This document shows, in pieces, positions 7,315 through 13,362 of a stretch of DNA of 19,058 nucleotides (position 1 is the stretch's first letter; every line of letters starts with the position of its first letter). The notes under the pieces are model-generated. The model was not told where the DNA came from and did not search any database. It was given only the letters and a program-made list of their open reading frames with translations. This stretch comes from an uncultured Porphyromonas sp. (lineage in GTDB: Bacteria; Bacteroidota; Bacteroidia; Bacteroidales; Porphyromonadaceae): NCBI GenBank assembly GCA_900546675.1, contig URDQ01000041.1, positions 1-19,058 of the forward strand. The letters run 5' to 3'. The position numbers and the translations under genes are program-made.

Positions 7315-8586
7315 ATGACAAACATTCATCAGTTCGACTTCTCAGGTCTCCGCACACTCGTTCGTGTAGACTTCAACGTCCCCTTTGACGATCAGGGGCA
7401 AATCACCGACGACACCCGTATGCGTGCCGCCCTGCCTACACTACGCAAAATCCTATCCGATGGCGGGAGCGTCATCATCGCCACGCACCTCGGTCGCCCC
7501 AAGGGTCGTGACCCCAAGCTCTCTACTGCACTCATCGTGCCACATCTCAAAGAGCTCACCCACGTACCAGTCATCCACTGTCCTGTGAGCCGTGGTGCGC
7601 AGGCACAAGAGATGGCGCAGACACTCCAGCCAGGCGAGATCCTTGTACTAGAAAACGTACGATTCGAGGAGGAAGAGCAAGGTAAGCTAAACAACCCCGA
7701 CCAATACACCAACGAGGAGGATCTCAAAGCAGCTAAAGCAGATCTCAAGGAGCGTCAGAAAGCTTACGCCAAGGAGATGGCTACACTAGCTGATGTCTAC
7801 GTCAACGATGCCTTTGGTGCCGCACACCGAGCACACGCCACGACGGCTCTCATCGCCCAGTACTTTGCCGCAGACAAGAAGATGTTTGGTATGCTCATGC
7901 TACAAGAGGTCGAGGCTGTGCAGCGCGTCCTACATGGTGCTAAGCACCCCTTTACCGCTATCTTAGGAGGCTCTAAGGTCTCCTCCAAGATCGACATCAT
8001 CCTCAATCTGATGGACAAGGTGGACAATCTTATCATCGGAGGCGGTATGGCCTACACCTTTGTCAAGGCGCAGGGTGGCGAGATCGGTCGCTCCCTCTGC
8101 GAGGAAGACAAGATCGACGTGGCACGAGACATTATGGAGCGTGCTAAAGCTAAGGGCGTGCGACTCCTCCTACCCACGGATACAGTCGCCACATGTGACT
8201 TTGCCAACGATGCTCCTGCCGAGACCTACCCAACCAATCAGATCCCTGCCGACCGCATGGGGATGGATATAGGTGCTCAGGCTTGCGCAGACTATCGTGA
8301 GGTCATCCTAAGTAGCAAGACGATTCTGTGGAATGGTCCCGCTGGGGTCTTTGAGTTTGACAACTTCGCTCGTGGCTCCGAAGCTATCGCCCAGGCTGTA
8401 GCTGAGGCTACACGACAAGGCGCCTACTCGCTCGTCGGTGGTGGCGACAGTGTCGCCTGCATCAACAAGCTCGGACTAGGCGACGAAGTATCTTACGTAT
8501 CGACTGGTGGCGGTGCGCTGCTAGAGGCTATCGAGGGGAAAGCTCTCCCTGGCATCGTAGCTATCGACCCTACCTATGGCAAGTAA
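7315..8586 (+). CDS. pgk: Phosphoglycerate kinase
   Basis: Pgk transfers phosphate between 1,3-bisphosphoglycerate and ADP, making ATP in glycolysis. Start 7315 gives 423 residues beginning MTNIHQFDFSGLRTLVRVDF; the longer frame to 7189 would overlap the TPR gene and add no Pgk sequence. Motifs: VRVDFNVP (16-23), substrate-binding THLGRPKG (57-64), NDAFGAAHRAHAT (164-176), adenine/hinge region LGGSKVSSK (217-225), NGPAGVFE (340-347), GGGDS (375-379) and STGGGA (396-401). A charged segment at about 119-155 (LNNPDQYTNEEDLKAAKADL and neighbours) is longer than in E. coli Pgk, as is usual in Bacteroidetes. No separate promoter was seen in the 35-bp gap, so it probably relies on the upstream operon. 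The next gene begins TAATATG at its stop. Confidence 0.98.
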   Translation: MTNIHQFDFSGLRTLVRVDFNVPFDDQGQITDDTRMRAALPTLRKILSDGGSVIIATHLGRPKGRDPKLSTALIVPHLKELTHVPVIHCPVSRGAQAQEMAQTLQPGEILVLENVRFEEEEQGKLNNPDQYTNEEDLKAAKADLKERQKAYAKEMATLADVYVNDAFGAAHRAHATTALIAQYFAADKKMFGMLMLQEVEAVQRVLHGAKHPFTAILGGSKVSSKIDIILNLMDKVDNLIIGGGMAYTFVKAQGGEIGRSLCEEDKIDVARDIMERAKAKGVRLLLPTDTVATCDFANDAPAETYPTNQIPADRMGMDIGAQACADYREVILSSKTILWNGPAGVFEFDNFARGSEAIAQAVAEATRQGAYSLVGGGDSVACINKLGLGDEVSYVSTGGGALLEAIEGKALPGIVAIDPTYGK

Positions 8587-8587
8587 T

Positions 8588-9172
8588 ATGAGAGCAGGCT
8601 CATCCTCTACCCCACTCGTCTCGCTCGTTCGTATGACACGGTGTGACCTCTGCGATGAGACGCACCAGAGTCATCTACCTACGCTCAGACAGCTTTACGA
8701 GGAGGCCTTTCCTCATAGTGAGCGACGCCCTTGGAGTGACCTAGAGCAGCTCATCGGGGAGCAGGGAGCTTACCACTTCTTCCTCTTAGAGCATCCCGAG
8801 CTAGGCGTCGTAGGCTTTGTCACGCTGTGGCACTTTGACGACTTCTATTACGGAGAGCACTTTGCCATCCTGCCGCATCTGCGCAACCATCGCCTAGGCG
8901 AGCAGACGCTACAGACGATCCAGGAGTACATCGGCCGTGAGCCACTCTACTTCGAGGTAGAGCCAGAGACGCTCTCCGAGATAGCTGGGCGACGCATCAA
9001 CTACTACGAGCGCAACGGCTTTCAAGTGGTCAAGCGGGACTACCTACAGCCCCCGTATCACCGTGAGGAGCAGGGCGTACCGCTCTACATTATGTCGTCC
9101 GAGCTGGGCGAGAGAGACTTCATCGAGCGGGTCTGCCAGACACTCGTCGATCGAGTCTACCCGCACTTCTAG
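8588..9172 (+). CDS. GNAT-family N-acetyltransferase
   Basis: A 194-residue protein with the GNAT fold: LYEEAFPHSERRPW (36-49) as the first helix region, beta strands around 62-82, the acetyl-CoA pyrophosphate loop HLRNHRLGEQTL (97-108, R/Q-x-x-G/A type), FEVEPET (122-128) and the late YERNGF motif (140-145). Such enzymes move an acetyl group from acetyl-CoA to an amine; the acceptor is unknown. The start is uncertain. ATG 8588 lies one base after the pgk stop, suggesting coupled translation. ATG 8576 would overlap pgk, and ATG 8633 would begin nearer the conserved fold. It is the last gene before the terminator at 9194-9230 and so ends the operon begun by the phosphohexomutase. Confidence 0.85.
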   Translation: MRAGSSSTPLVSLVRMTRCDLCDETHQSHLPTLRQLYEEAFPHSERRPWSDLEQLIGEQGAYHFFLLEHPELGVVGFVTLWHFDDFYYGEHFAILPHLRNHRLGEQTLQTIQEYIGREPLYFEVEPETLSEIAGRRINYYERNGFQVVKRDYLQPPYHREEQGVPLYIMSSELGERDFIERVCQTLVDRVYPHF

Positions 9173-9193
9173 ACACGACATCCCCATCAACGT

Positions 9194-9230
9194 AAGAGGA
9201 GACGGCCACACGAGTTGGTCGTCTCCTCTT
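9194..9230 (+). terminator. Terminator hairpin after the GNAT gene
   Basis: AAGAGGAGACG (9194-9204) and CGTCTCCTCTT (9220-9230) are perfect complements, and three more pairs (GCC with GGT, one G-T) extend the stem to 14 bp with a 9-nt loop. It begins 22 bp after the GNAT stop and is followed by a moderately T-rich GCATTTAT. It should end the pgcA-TPR-pgk-GNAT transcript. Confidence 0.8.
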
Positions 9231-9335
9231 GCATTTATAGACTCGTTGCAGACGCTTGCCACACTCTCTCCACGTGAGAAATCACAAATCTTCACGTGGT
9301 TATTTTTCATTCTCCACGTAGGCGAGAAACATTTT

Positions 9336-9372
9336 CTCCGAAGTTTCATTTGATTCCTCCGAAGTTTCATTT
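9336..9372. repeat. 16-bp direct repeat at the centre of the array
   Basis: CTCCGAAGTTTCATTT occurs at 9336-9351 and again at 9357-9372, 21 bp apart. It fills the centre between the two groups of ACGT boxes. Each copy starts with the same CTCC that precedes ACGT in the neighbouring boxes, so these may be two diverged boxes in which ACGT became GAAG. Confidence 0.85.
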
Positions 9373-9396
9373 CTCGCCCACGTGGAGAATCTCGAT

Positions 9397-9415
9397 TCTC
9401 TACGTAGAGATCTCT
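9397..9415. repeat. Two overlapping perfect palindromes within the array
   Basis: TCTCTACGTAGAGA (9397-9410) and AGAGATCTCT (9406-9415) are both exact palindromes sharing five bases. Together with GAGAAT-CTCG-ATTCTC (9385-9400), which can form a 6-bp hairpin, they make several mutually exclusive folds possible in this half of the array. Confidence 0.75.
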
Positions 9416-9465
9416 AATTTTTCACGTGAATATTGCTCTATAGCGTGCAAGTAGCATTTCGATTA

Positions 9466-9509
9466 GCCAGTCTAGCCTTGGCGTTAGTACTCAAAAAGTC
9501 TAGTCTGGC
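9466..9509. repeat. Imperfect inverted repeat in the gdhA upstream region
   Basis: GCCAGTCTAG (9466-9475) pairs with CTAGTCTGGC (9500-9509) with one mismatch (T-T) and a 24-nt spacer. It lies between the palindromic array and the gdhA promoter. It could be an operator or a chance structure. Confidence 0.4.
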
Positions 9510-9546
9510 AGCAACAATTCATCAGATTCAGTAGCTAAGCTTCGAT

Positions 9547-9570
9547 CCTCTCAGAGGTTTTTTATTTTTT
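9547..9570 (+). other. Short hairpin and T-rich tract just upstream of the gdhA promoter
   Basis: CCTC (9547-9550) and GAGG (9554-9557) can pair around TCA, followed by TTTTTTATTTTTT-type sequence to 9570. Read as plus-strand RNA this is a weak intrinsic terminator. Read as DNA it is a T-tract 15 bp before the -33 TTG that could act as an upstream promoter element. The stem is too short to decide. Confidence 0.35.
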
Positions 9571-9584
9571 GGAGTGGCGAGGAC

Positions 9585-9615
9585 TTGCTTCATTGGGAAA
9601 TAAGGCGTAACTTTG
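9585..9615 (+). promoter_or_regulatory. gdhA promoter: TTG-N20-TAACTTTG
   Basis: TTG at 9585-9587 is followed after exactly 20 bp by TAACTTTG at 9608-9615. Both the elements and the spacing agree with the Bacteroidetes primary-sigma consensus (TTG, 19-21 bp, TAnnTTTG). Transcription would begin around 9620, giving a leader of about 30 nt before the gdhA ATG at 9651. It is the only promoter in the window with both elements in place. Confidence 0.8.
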
Positions 9616-9650
9616 TGGTACATATCCGATAATCCTAATCATTAATTCAA

Positions 9651-10988
9651 ATGAAGACAAGTGAGATCATTGCCCAGCTAGAGGCAAAGCATCCAGGCGA
9701 GCCGGAGTTCATCCAGGCTGTCCGTGAGGTCCTCCTCTCTATCGAGGACATTTACAACCAGCATCCAGAGTTTGAGAAGAACAAGATCGTCGAGCGTCTC
9801 GTAGAGCCCGATCGTATCTTCACCTTCCGTATCCCCTGGGTGGACGACAAGGGTGAGGTCCAGATCAACCTCGGTTACCGCGTACAGTTCAACAATGCTA
9901 TTGGCCCGTACAAGGGTGGTACACGCTTCCACCACACGGTGAACCTCTCTACCCTCAAGTTCCTCGGCTTCGAGCAGACCTTCAAGAACGCCCTCTCTAC
10001 ACTTCCTATGGGTGGTGGTAAGGGTGGCTCTGACTTCTCTCCAAAGGGTAAGAGCGAGCGCGAGATTATGCGCTTCTGCCAGGCTTATGTCACAGAGCTC
10101 TACAAGTATATTGGCCCGGACATGGATATCCCTGCAGGCGACGTAGGTGTCGGTGGTCGTGAGGTAGGCTTTATGTACGGTATGTACAAGAAGCTCACTC
10201 GTGAGTGCACTGGTACCTTCACAGGTAAGGGTCATGAGTTCGGTGGATCACGCCTCCGTCCAGAGTCTACGGGCTATGGCGCTATCTATATGGTCAATGA
10301 TATCTGCAAGCAGCACAACATCGACTTCAAGGGCAAGACAGTTGCTATCTCAGGCTTCGGTAACGTCGCTTGGGGTGCTACTATGAAGGCTACTGAGCTA
10401 GGCGCTAAGGTTGTCTGCATCTCTGGTCCTGATGGTTACATCTACGATGAGAACGGTGTCAGCACACAGGAGAAGTTTGACTACATGTGCGAGCTCCGCA
10501 ACAGTGGCAACGACGTCGTAGAGCCATATGCTAAGAAGTTTGGAGCACAGTTCTTCGCAGGCAAGAAGCCCTGGGAGCACAAGGTAGACATCGCTCTCCC
10601 CTGCGCTATCCAGAACGAGCTCAACGGTGACGATGCTAAGAAACTCGTCGAGAACGGTGTAACGATCGTTGCTGAGGTTTCTAACATGGGTTGTACAGCA
10701 GAGGCTGCTGAGTACTTCGTTGAGAAGCGCATCATCTTCGCTCCTGGTAAGGCTGTCAACTGTGGTGGTGTCTCTTGCTCTTGCCTAGAGATGTCACAGA
10801 ACGCAGCTCACATCTACTGGTCTGAGGCTGAGGTAGACGAGCGTCTACACCAGATCATGAAGGACATCCACACTCAGTGCGTAGAGTACGGTAAGGAGCC
10901 AGACGGCTACATCAACTACGTCAAGGGTGCTAACATTGCCGGCTTTATGAAGGTCGCTAAGGCAATGGTTGGTCAGGGCGTCTGCTAA
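9651..10988 (+). CDS. gdhA: Glutamate dehydrogenase, probably NAD-type
   Basis: A 445-residue hexameric-class GDH that interconverts glutamate and 2-oxoglutarate plus ammonia. Motifs: QFNNAIGPYKGGTRFH (79-94), the glycine-rich PMGGGKGG (119-126) with catalytic Lys124, PAGDVGVGGREVG (161-173) with catalytic Asp164, and the Rossmann GFGNVAWG (235-242). After the second strand the sequence reads CISGPDGYIYD (256-266). This resembles the NAD-specific Clostridium symbiosum enzyme rather than E. coli GdhA, so NAD use in glutamate breakdown is inferred; P. gingivalis has an abundant NAD-dependent GDH of this length. Codon choice is strongly biased to GGT, CGT, AAG and CTC, unlike most neighbours, which suggests high expression, in keeping with the good promoter. 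It is monocistronic: terminators follow and ung is convergent. Confidence 0.97.
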   Translation: MKTSEIIAQLEAKHPGEPEFIQAVREVLLSIEDIYNQHPEFEKNKIVERLVEPDRIFTFRIPWVDDKGEVQINLGYRVQFNNAIGPYKGGTRFHHTVNLSTLKFLGFEQTFKNALSTLPMGGGKGGSDFSPKGKSEREIMRFCQAYVTELYKYIGPDMDIPAGDVGVGGREVGFMYGMYKKLTRECTGTFTGKGHEFGGSRLRPESTGYGAIYMVNDICKQHNIDFKGKTVAISGFGNVAWGATMKATELGAKVVCISGPDGYIYDENGVSTQEKFDYMCELRNSGNDVVEPYAKKFGAQFFAGKKPWEHKVDIALPCAIQNELNGDDAKKLVENGVTIVAEVSNMGCTAEAAEYFVEKRIIFAPGKAVNCGGVSCSCLEMSQNAAHIYWSEAEVDERLHQIMKDIHTQCVEYGKEPDGYINYVKGANIAGFMKVAKAMVGQGVC

Positions 10989-11005
10989 AACAGATATACA
11001 GCACA

Positions 11006-11044
11006 ATAGCCTAGCTACACACGTATGCGTGTCAGCTAGGCTAT
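11006..11044 (+). terminator. Hairpin after gdhA
   Basis: ATAGCCTAGCT (11006-11016) and AGCTAGGCTAT (11034-11044) are perfect 11-bp complements. Inside them ACACG and CGTGT add five more pairs around a TATG loop. The stem starts 17 bp after the gdhA stop. The following sequence is A/T-rich without a clear T-run. Likely terminator for gdhA. Confidence 0.65.
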
Positions 11045-11075
11045 AGCTTATACCTTATTTGTTTGCCTTTTCATC

Positions 11076-11112
11076 AGAGAGGGTCGCTACTCATTGAATA
11101 GCGACCCTCTCT
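11076..11112. terminator. Second hairpin between convergent gdhA and ung
   Basis: AGAGAGGGTCGCTA (11076-11089) and TAGCGACCCTCTCT (11099-11112) form a perfect 14-bp stem with a 9-nt loop. It lies 27 bp beyond the ung stop, so it most likely terminates ung on the minus strand and can act as a backstop for gdhA on the plus strand. Confidence 0.75.
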
Positions 11113-11139
11113 TCTCTCTATCTTATGTCTATGACCTTA

Positions 11140-11805
11140 TCACCAACGGATCGGCTCGTAGCCGTATCGCTGTAGGTAAGCGTTGGCCTTGGAAAAGTGC
11201 CGGCAACCGAAGAAACCACGATGAGCCGACAACGGACTAGGATGAGGAGCCTCGAGGATGAGGTGCTTCTGGCGGTCTATCAGCGCCCGCTTACAGCGCG
11301 CATAGTTGCCCCACAGCATAAAGACCAGATGCTCTCTCTGACTACTCAAGAGCGAGATGACCTGATCGGTGAAGGTCTCCCACCCGTGTCCCTGATGCGA
11401 GCCAGCCTCGTGTGCCACGACCGTGAGCGTAGCGTTCAAAAGGAGGACACCCTGACTGCACCAGGGTGTCAGATGCCCTCCGACAATCTGCGAGGGATGC
11501 CCTAAGTCGGAAGCAATCTCGGTCAGTATGTTGCGCAGGCTGGGTGGCACCTCGATGCCCTCTGGCACAGAGAAGGCTAACCCCTCGGCCTGCCCCACAC
11601 CGTGGTAGGGGTCCTGTCCGAGGATTACGACCCGCACATCTTCGAAGGGACAAAGGTCAAACGCTCGAAAGATCTGTCCCCCAGGGGGGTAGATCCTCTT
11701 CGTCTGGTACTCCGAGCGCACAAAAGAGGTTAACGTCTCAAAGTAAAACTTCTCGAACTCCTCCTCCAGCACCCGATGCCAGCTAGGCTCTATGCGGACA
11801 TTCAT
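11140..11805 (-). CDS. ung: Uracil-DNA glycosylase (family 1)
   Basis: Ung removes uracil from DNA to start base-excision repair. The 221-residue length is standard. It has the water-activating loop GQDPYHGVGQAEGLAFS (63-79) with catalytic Asp65, PPSLRNI (87-93), the uracil-recognition strand LLLNATLTV (121-129) with Asn124, and the minor-groove loop HPSPLSAHRGFFG (188-200) with His188. No motif is degraded. It is convergent with gdhA across two hairpins. A 108-bp gap separates its start from the upstream CoA-transferase stop on the same strand, with an imperfect hairpin between them, so it probably has its own weak promoter; none matched the full consensus. Confidence 0.98.
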   Translation of the reverse strand: MNVRIEPSWHRVLEEEFEKFYFETLTSFVRSEYQTKRIYPPGGQIFRAFDLCPFEDVRVVILGQDPYHGVGQAEGLAFSVPEGIEVPPSLRNILTEIASDLGHPSQIVGGHLTPWCSQGVLLLNATLTVVAHEAGSHQGHGWETFTDQVISLLSSQREHLVFMLWGNYARCKRALIDRQKHLILEAPHPSPLSAHRGFFGCRHFSKANAYLQRYGYEPIRW

Positions 11806-11839
11806 ACGATACGGCTCTTTATTTTTATCTAAAAGCTAA

Positions 11840-11890
11840 GCGAGCCTCCTCTGAGCAACGATACTGGTGTCGCTACTAGAGAAGACTCGC
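11840..11890 (-). terminator. Imperfect hairpin after the CoA-transferase gene
   Basis: GCGAG (11840-11844) pairs with CTCGC (11886-11890), CTCT (11849-11852) with AGAG (11878-11881), and an inner GCAAC/GTCGC-type stem closes a small loop. In the minus direction it is followed by AGCTTTTAGAT. It begins 24 bp after the CoA-transferase stop, so a terminator is plausible, although the stem is interrupted. Confidence 0.4.
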
Positions 11891-11913
11891 ATATAATGAT
11901 TGGTAAGTTATGG

Positions 11914-13224
11914 CTACTTGCCCCAGCGCTTGACGACAGCCTCCTGAAGCATCTCTCTAAACTTAGGATGTGCGATGCCGATCAGTGCCTCGGCGCGCTC
12001 ACGAGCCGTCTTGCCACGCAGACGCGCTGCACCATACTCCGTGACGACATAGTCCACATCGTTGCGACCTGTGGTCACAGCAGCGCCCTCTGCTAGGATC
12101 GGCACGATACGGCTGATCTCGCCACCCTTGGCGGTAGAGGCGAAGGCGAGGATACTGCGACCGCCCTTGGAGCGTCTAGCACCACGCATAAAGTCTACCT
12201 GACCACCAGAGCCACTCAGCATATTGTAGCCGATGCTCTCAGCATTGACCTGACCGAGCAGATCGATCTCTAGGCAAGAATTGATCGAGACCATGTTGTC
12301 GATGCTAGCCACGACAAAGGGGTCATTCGTATAGCTCACAGGATACATCTCAACCGCCTCATTGTGATCGAAGAAGTCGTACAGCTCCTTCGTACCCATC
12401 GCAAAGGCTGTGACCACCTTATTGGCATTGCGTGTCTTACACTTACCAGTGATAACCCCTTTACGCATCAGTTTCATAACTCCATCGGTGATCATCTCCG
12501 AGTGGATACCTAGATCCTTGCGATCGGTGAGGTTGCTCAGGACAGCATCGGGGATAGCACCGATACCAAGCTGGAGCGTGTCGCCATCCTTGATCATCGA
12601 GGCACAGATCTCACCGATCTTACGCTCTATCTCACCAGGCACAGCGGGAGGCACTTCAGGTACAGCTGTACTCACCTCGATGATATGATCCAGCTTCGTC
12701 ACATGGATCAGGTTGTCACCACCGATGAAGGGGAGCTGATCATTGACCTCTGCGATCACGACACGAGCAGCCTCTGCTGCAGGCTTGGTGTAGTCGCACG
12801 AGAGACTGAAGGAGCAGTAGCCCTCCTCGTTGGGAGGAGTCACTTGCACGATAGCTACATCTACAGGGTAGAAGCCATCGGTAAAGAGTCCTGGCACCTC
12901 ATGGAAGTGGCAGGGGAAGAAGTCCACCAATCCCGCACGGCACGCCTTGCGCGCATTGGCCTCGAGAAAGTTGATCTTAAGCTTAAAGTGCTGCGCTATC
13001 TCAGGGGTAAACTGATACCCAGCGCCATAATACAGGACGTGAAAGATATTACCTGCGGGTAGCTCAGCGACATGCTCCATCATACTCTTGAGGATTGTAT
13101 CTGGAGCAGCAGCCGCATGACCTACGACAATGTTACACCCCTCTGTGAGCTCCTTCTTGAGAGCCTCTAGGGGGGTGGTCAGATGAGATTGATAATAGGA
13201 CTTCCAGTCCTGATTCTTTTGCAT
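11914..13224 (-). CDS. Acetyl-CoA hydrolase/CoA-transferase family protein (4-hydroxybutyrate or butyrate:acetate type)
   Basis: A 436-residue class I-type CoA-transferase. Such enzymes move CoA between acyl-CoA and acetate through a glutamyl-CoA intermediate. The catalytic Glu is expected at Glu243 in IHSEMITDG (240-248). Other conserved parts are LQLGIGAIPDAV (217-228), the oxyanion/CoA loop GSGGQVDFMRGA (338-349) and VVTEYGAARLRG (393-404). Length and motifs agree with 4-hydroxybutyrate CoA-transferase (Cat2/AbfT) and butyryl-CoA:acetate CoA-transferase. Related Porphyromonas enzymes make butyrate from amino acids. Which acyl-CoA is used cannot be told from the motifs. It lies 138 bp after the alcohol dehydrogenase gene on the same strand and has its own -7 element, so it may be independently transcribed. 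Confidence 0.92.
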   Translation of the reverse strand: MQKNQDWKSYYQSHLTTPLEALKKELTEGCNIVVGHAAAAPDTILKSMMEHVAELPAGNIFHVLYYGAGYQFTPEIAQHFKLKINFLEANARKACRAGLVDFFPCHFHEVPGLFTDGFYPVDVAIVQVTPPNEEGYCSFSLSCDYTKPAAEAARVVIAEVNDQLPFIGGDNLIHVTKLDHIIEVSTAVPEVPPAVPGEIERKIGEICASMIKDGDTLQLGIGAIPDAVLSNLTDRKDLGIHSEMITDGVMKLMRKGVITGKCKTRNANKVVTAFAMGTKELYDFFDHNEAVEMYPVSYTNDPFVVASIDNMVSINSCLEIDLLGQVNAESIGYNMLSGSGGQVDFMRGARRSKGGRSILAFASTAKGGEISRIVPILAEGAAVTTGRNDVDYVVTEYGAARLRGKTARERAEALIGIAHPKFREMLQEAVVKRWGK

Positions 13225-13283
13225 AGTGTGTCTAGCTTATCTATTGTTTGAAATGATTCTATACTTAGCCCTCAGAGACGTAG

Positions 13284-13311
13284 CCTCGCCCATAATGGAC
13301 TTAGAGCGAGG
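13284..13311 (-). other. Hairpin in the leader of the CoA-transferase gene
   Basis: CCTCGCCC (13284-13291) and GAGCGAGG (13304-13311) pair at seven of eight positions; the odd pair becomes G-U in the minus-strand RNA. It lies between the candidate -7 element (13335-13342) and the ATG at 13224, inside a leader of roughly 100 nt. No T-run follows in the minus direction. It could be a leftover terminator for the upstream dehydrogenase gene or a regulatory leader structure. Confidence 0.4.
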
Positions 13312-13334
13312 AGCGCATCAAGCTTTGTCGGATA

Positions 13335-13342
13335 CAAAGATA
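13335..13342 (-). promoter_or_regulatory. Candidate -7 element of the CoA-transferase gene (TATCTTTG)
   Basis: The minus strand reads TATCTTTG, a full TAnnTTTG match, 21 bp after the dehydrogenase stop. No TTG is seen at the correct distance. It would give a leader of about 100 nt. Confidence 0.4.
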
Positions 13343-13362
13343 CACATTATTAAGGAAGCGAC

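Larger units (their letters stand above)
9269..9430. repeat. Mirror-symmetric array of ACGT-cored palindromic boxes
   Basis: Six boxes with cores CACGTG, CACGTG, CACGTA, CACGTG, TACGTA and CACGTG start at 9271, 9293, 9315, 9379, 9401 and 9423. Within each group of three the spacing is exactly 22 bp. The fullest form of the box is ATTCTCCACGTGGAGAAT, itself a palindrome. The block as a whole is an inverted repeat centred at 9349.5: box 1 mirrors box 6, 2 mirrors 5 and 3 mirrors 4 to the base. Arms 9309-9329 and 9370-9390 match at 20 of 21 positions, and 9269-9298 with 9401-9430 at about 22 of 30. It is non-coding and lies between a terminator and the gdhA promoter. Possible identities are a MITE-like or REP-like element, a protein-binding array, or a structured RNA. 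Confidence 0.85.

Noticed and set aside
9044..9370. 108-residue minus-strand reading frame covering the array and the end of the GNAT gene
   Set aside because: It runs antisense to the GNAT gene and through the palindromes, and its start MKLRRNQMKLRRK is just the translated direct repeat. No protein-like composition.
9269..9430. CRISPR array
   Set aside because: Units are about 22 bp apart with palindromic cores and similar intervening sequence. There are no repeat/unique-spacer alternations of 30-40 bp and no cas gene.
9678..10235. 185-residue minus-strand reading frame inside gdhA
   Set aside because: Antisense shadow of a strongly conserved, codon-biased gene; its Leu/Val/Thr-rich sequence reflects complementary codons.
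11466..11786. Plus-strand frame opposite ung
   Set aside because: Arg/Ser/Pro-rich shadow of ung, which is intact with all motifs.
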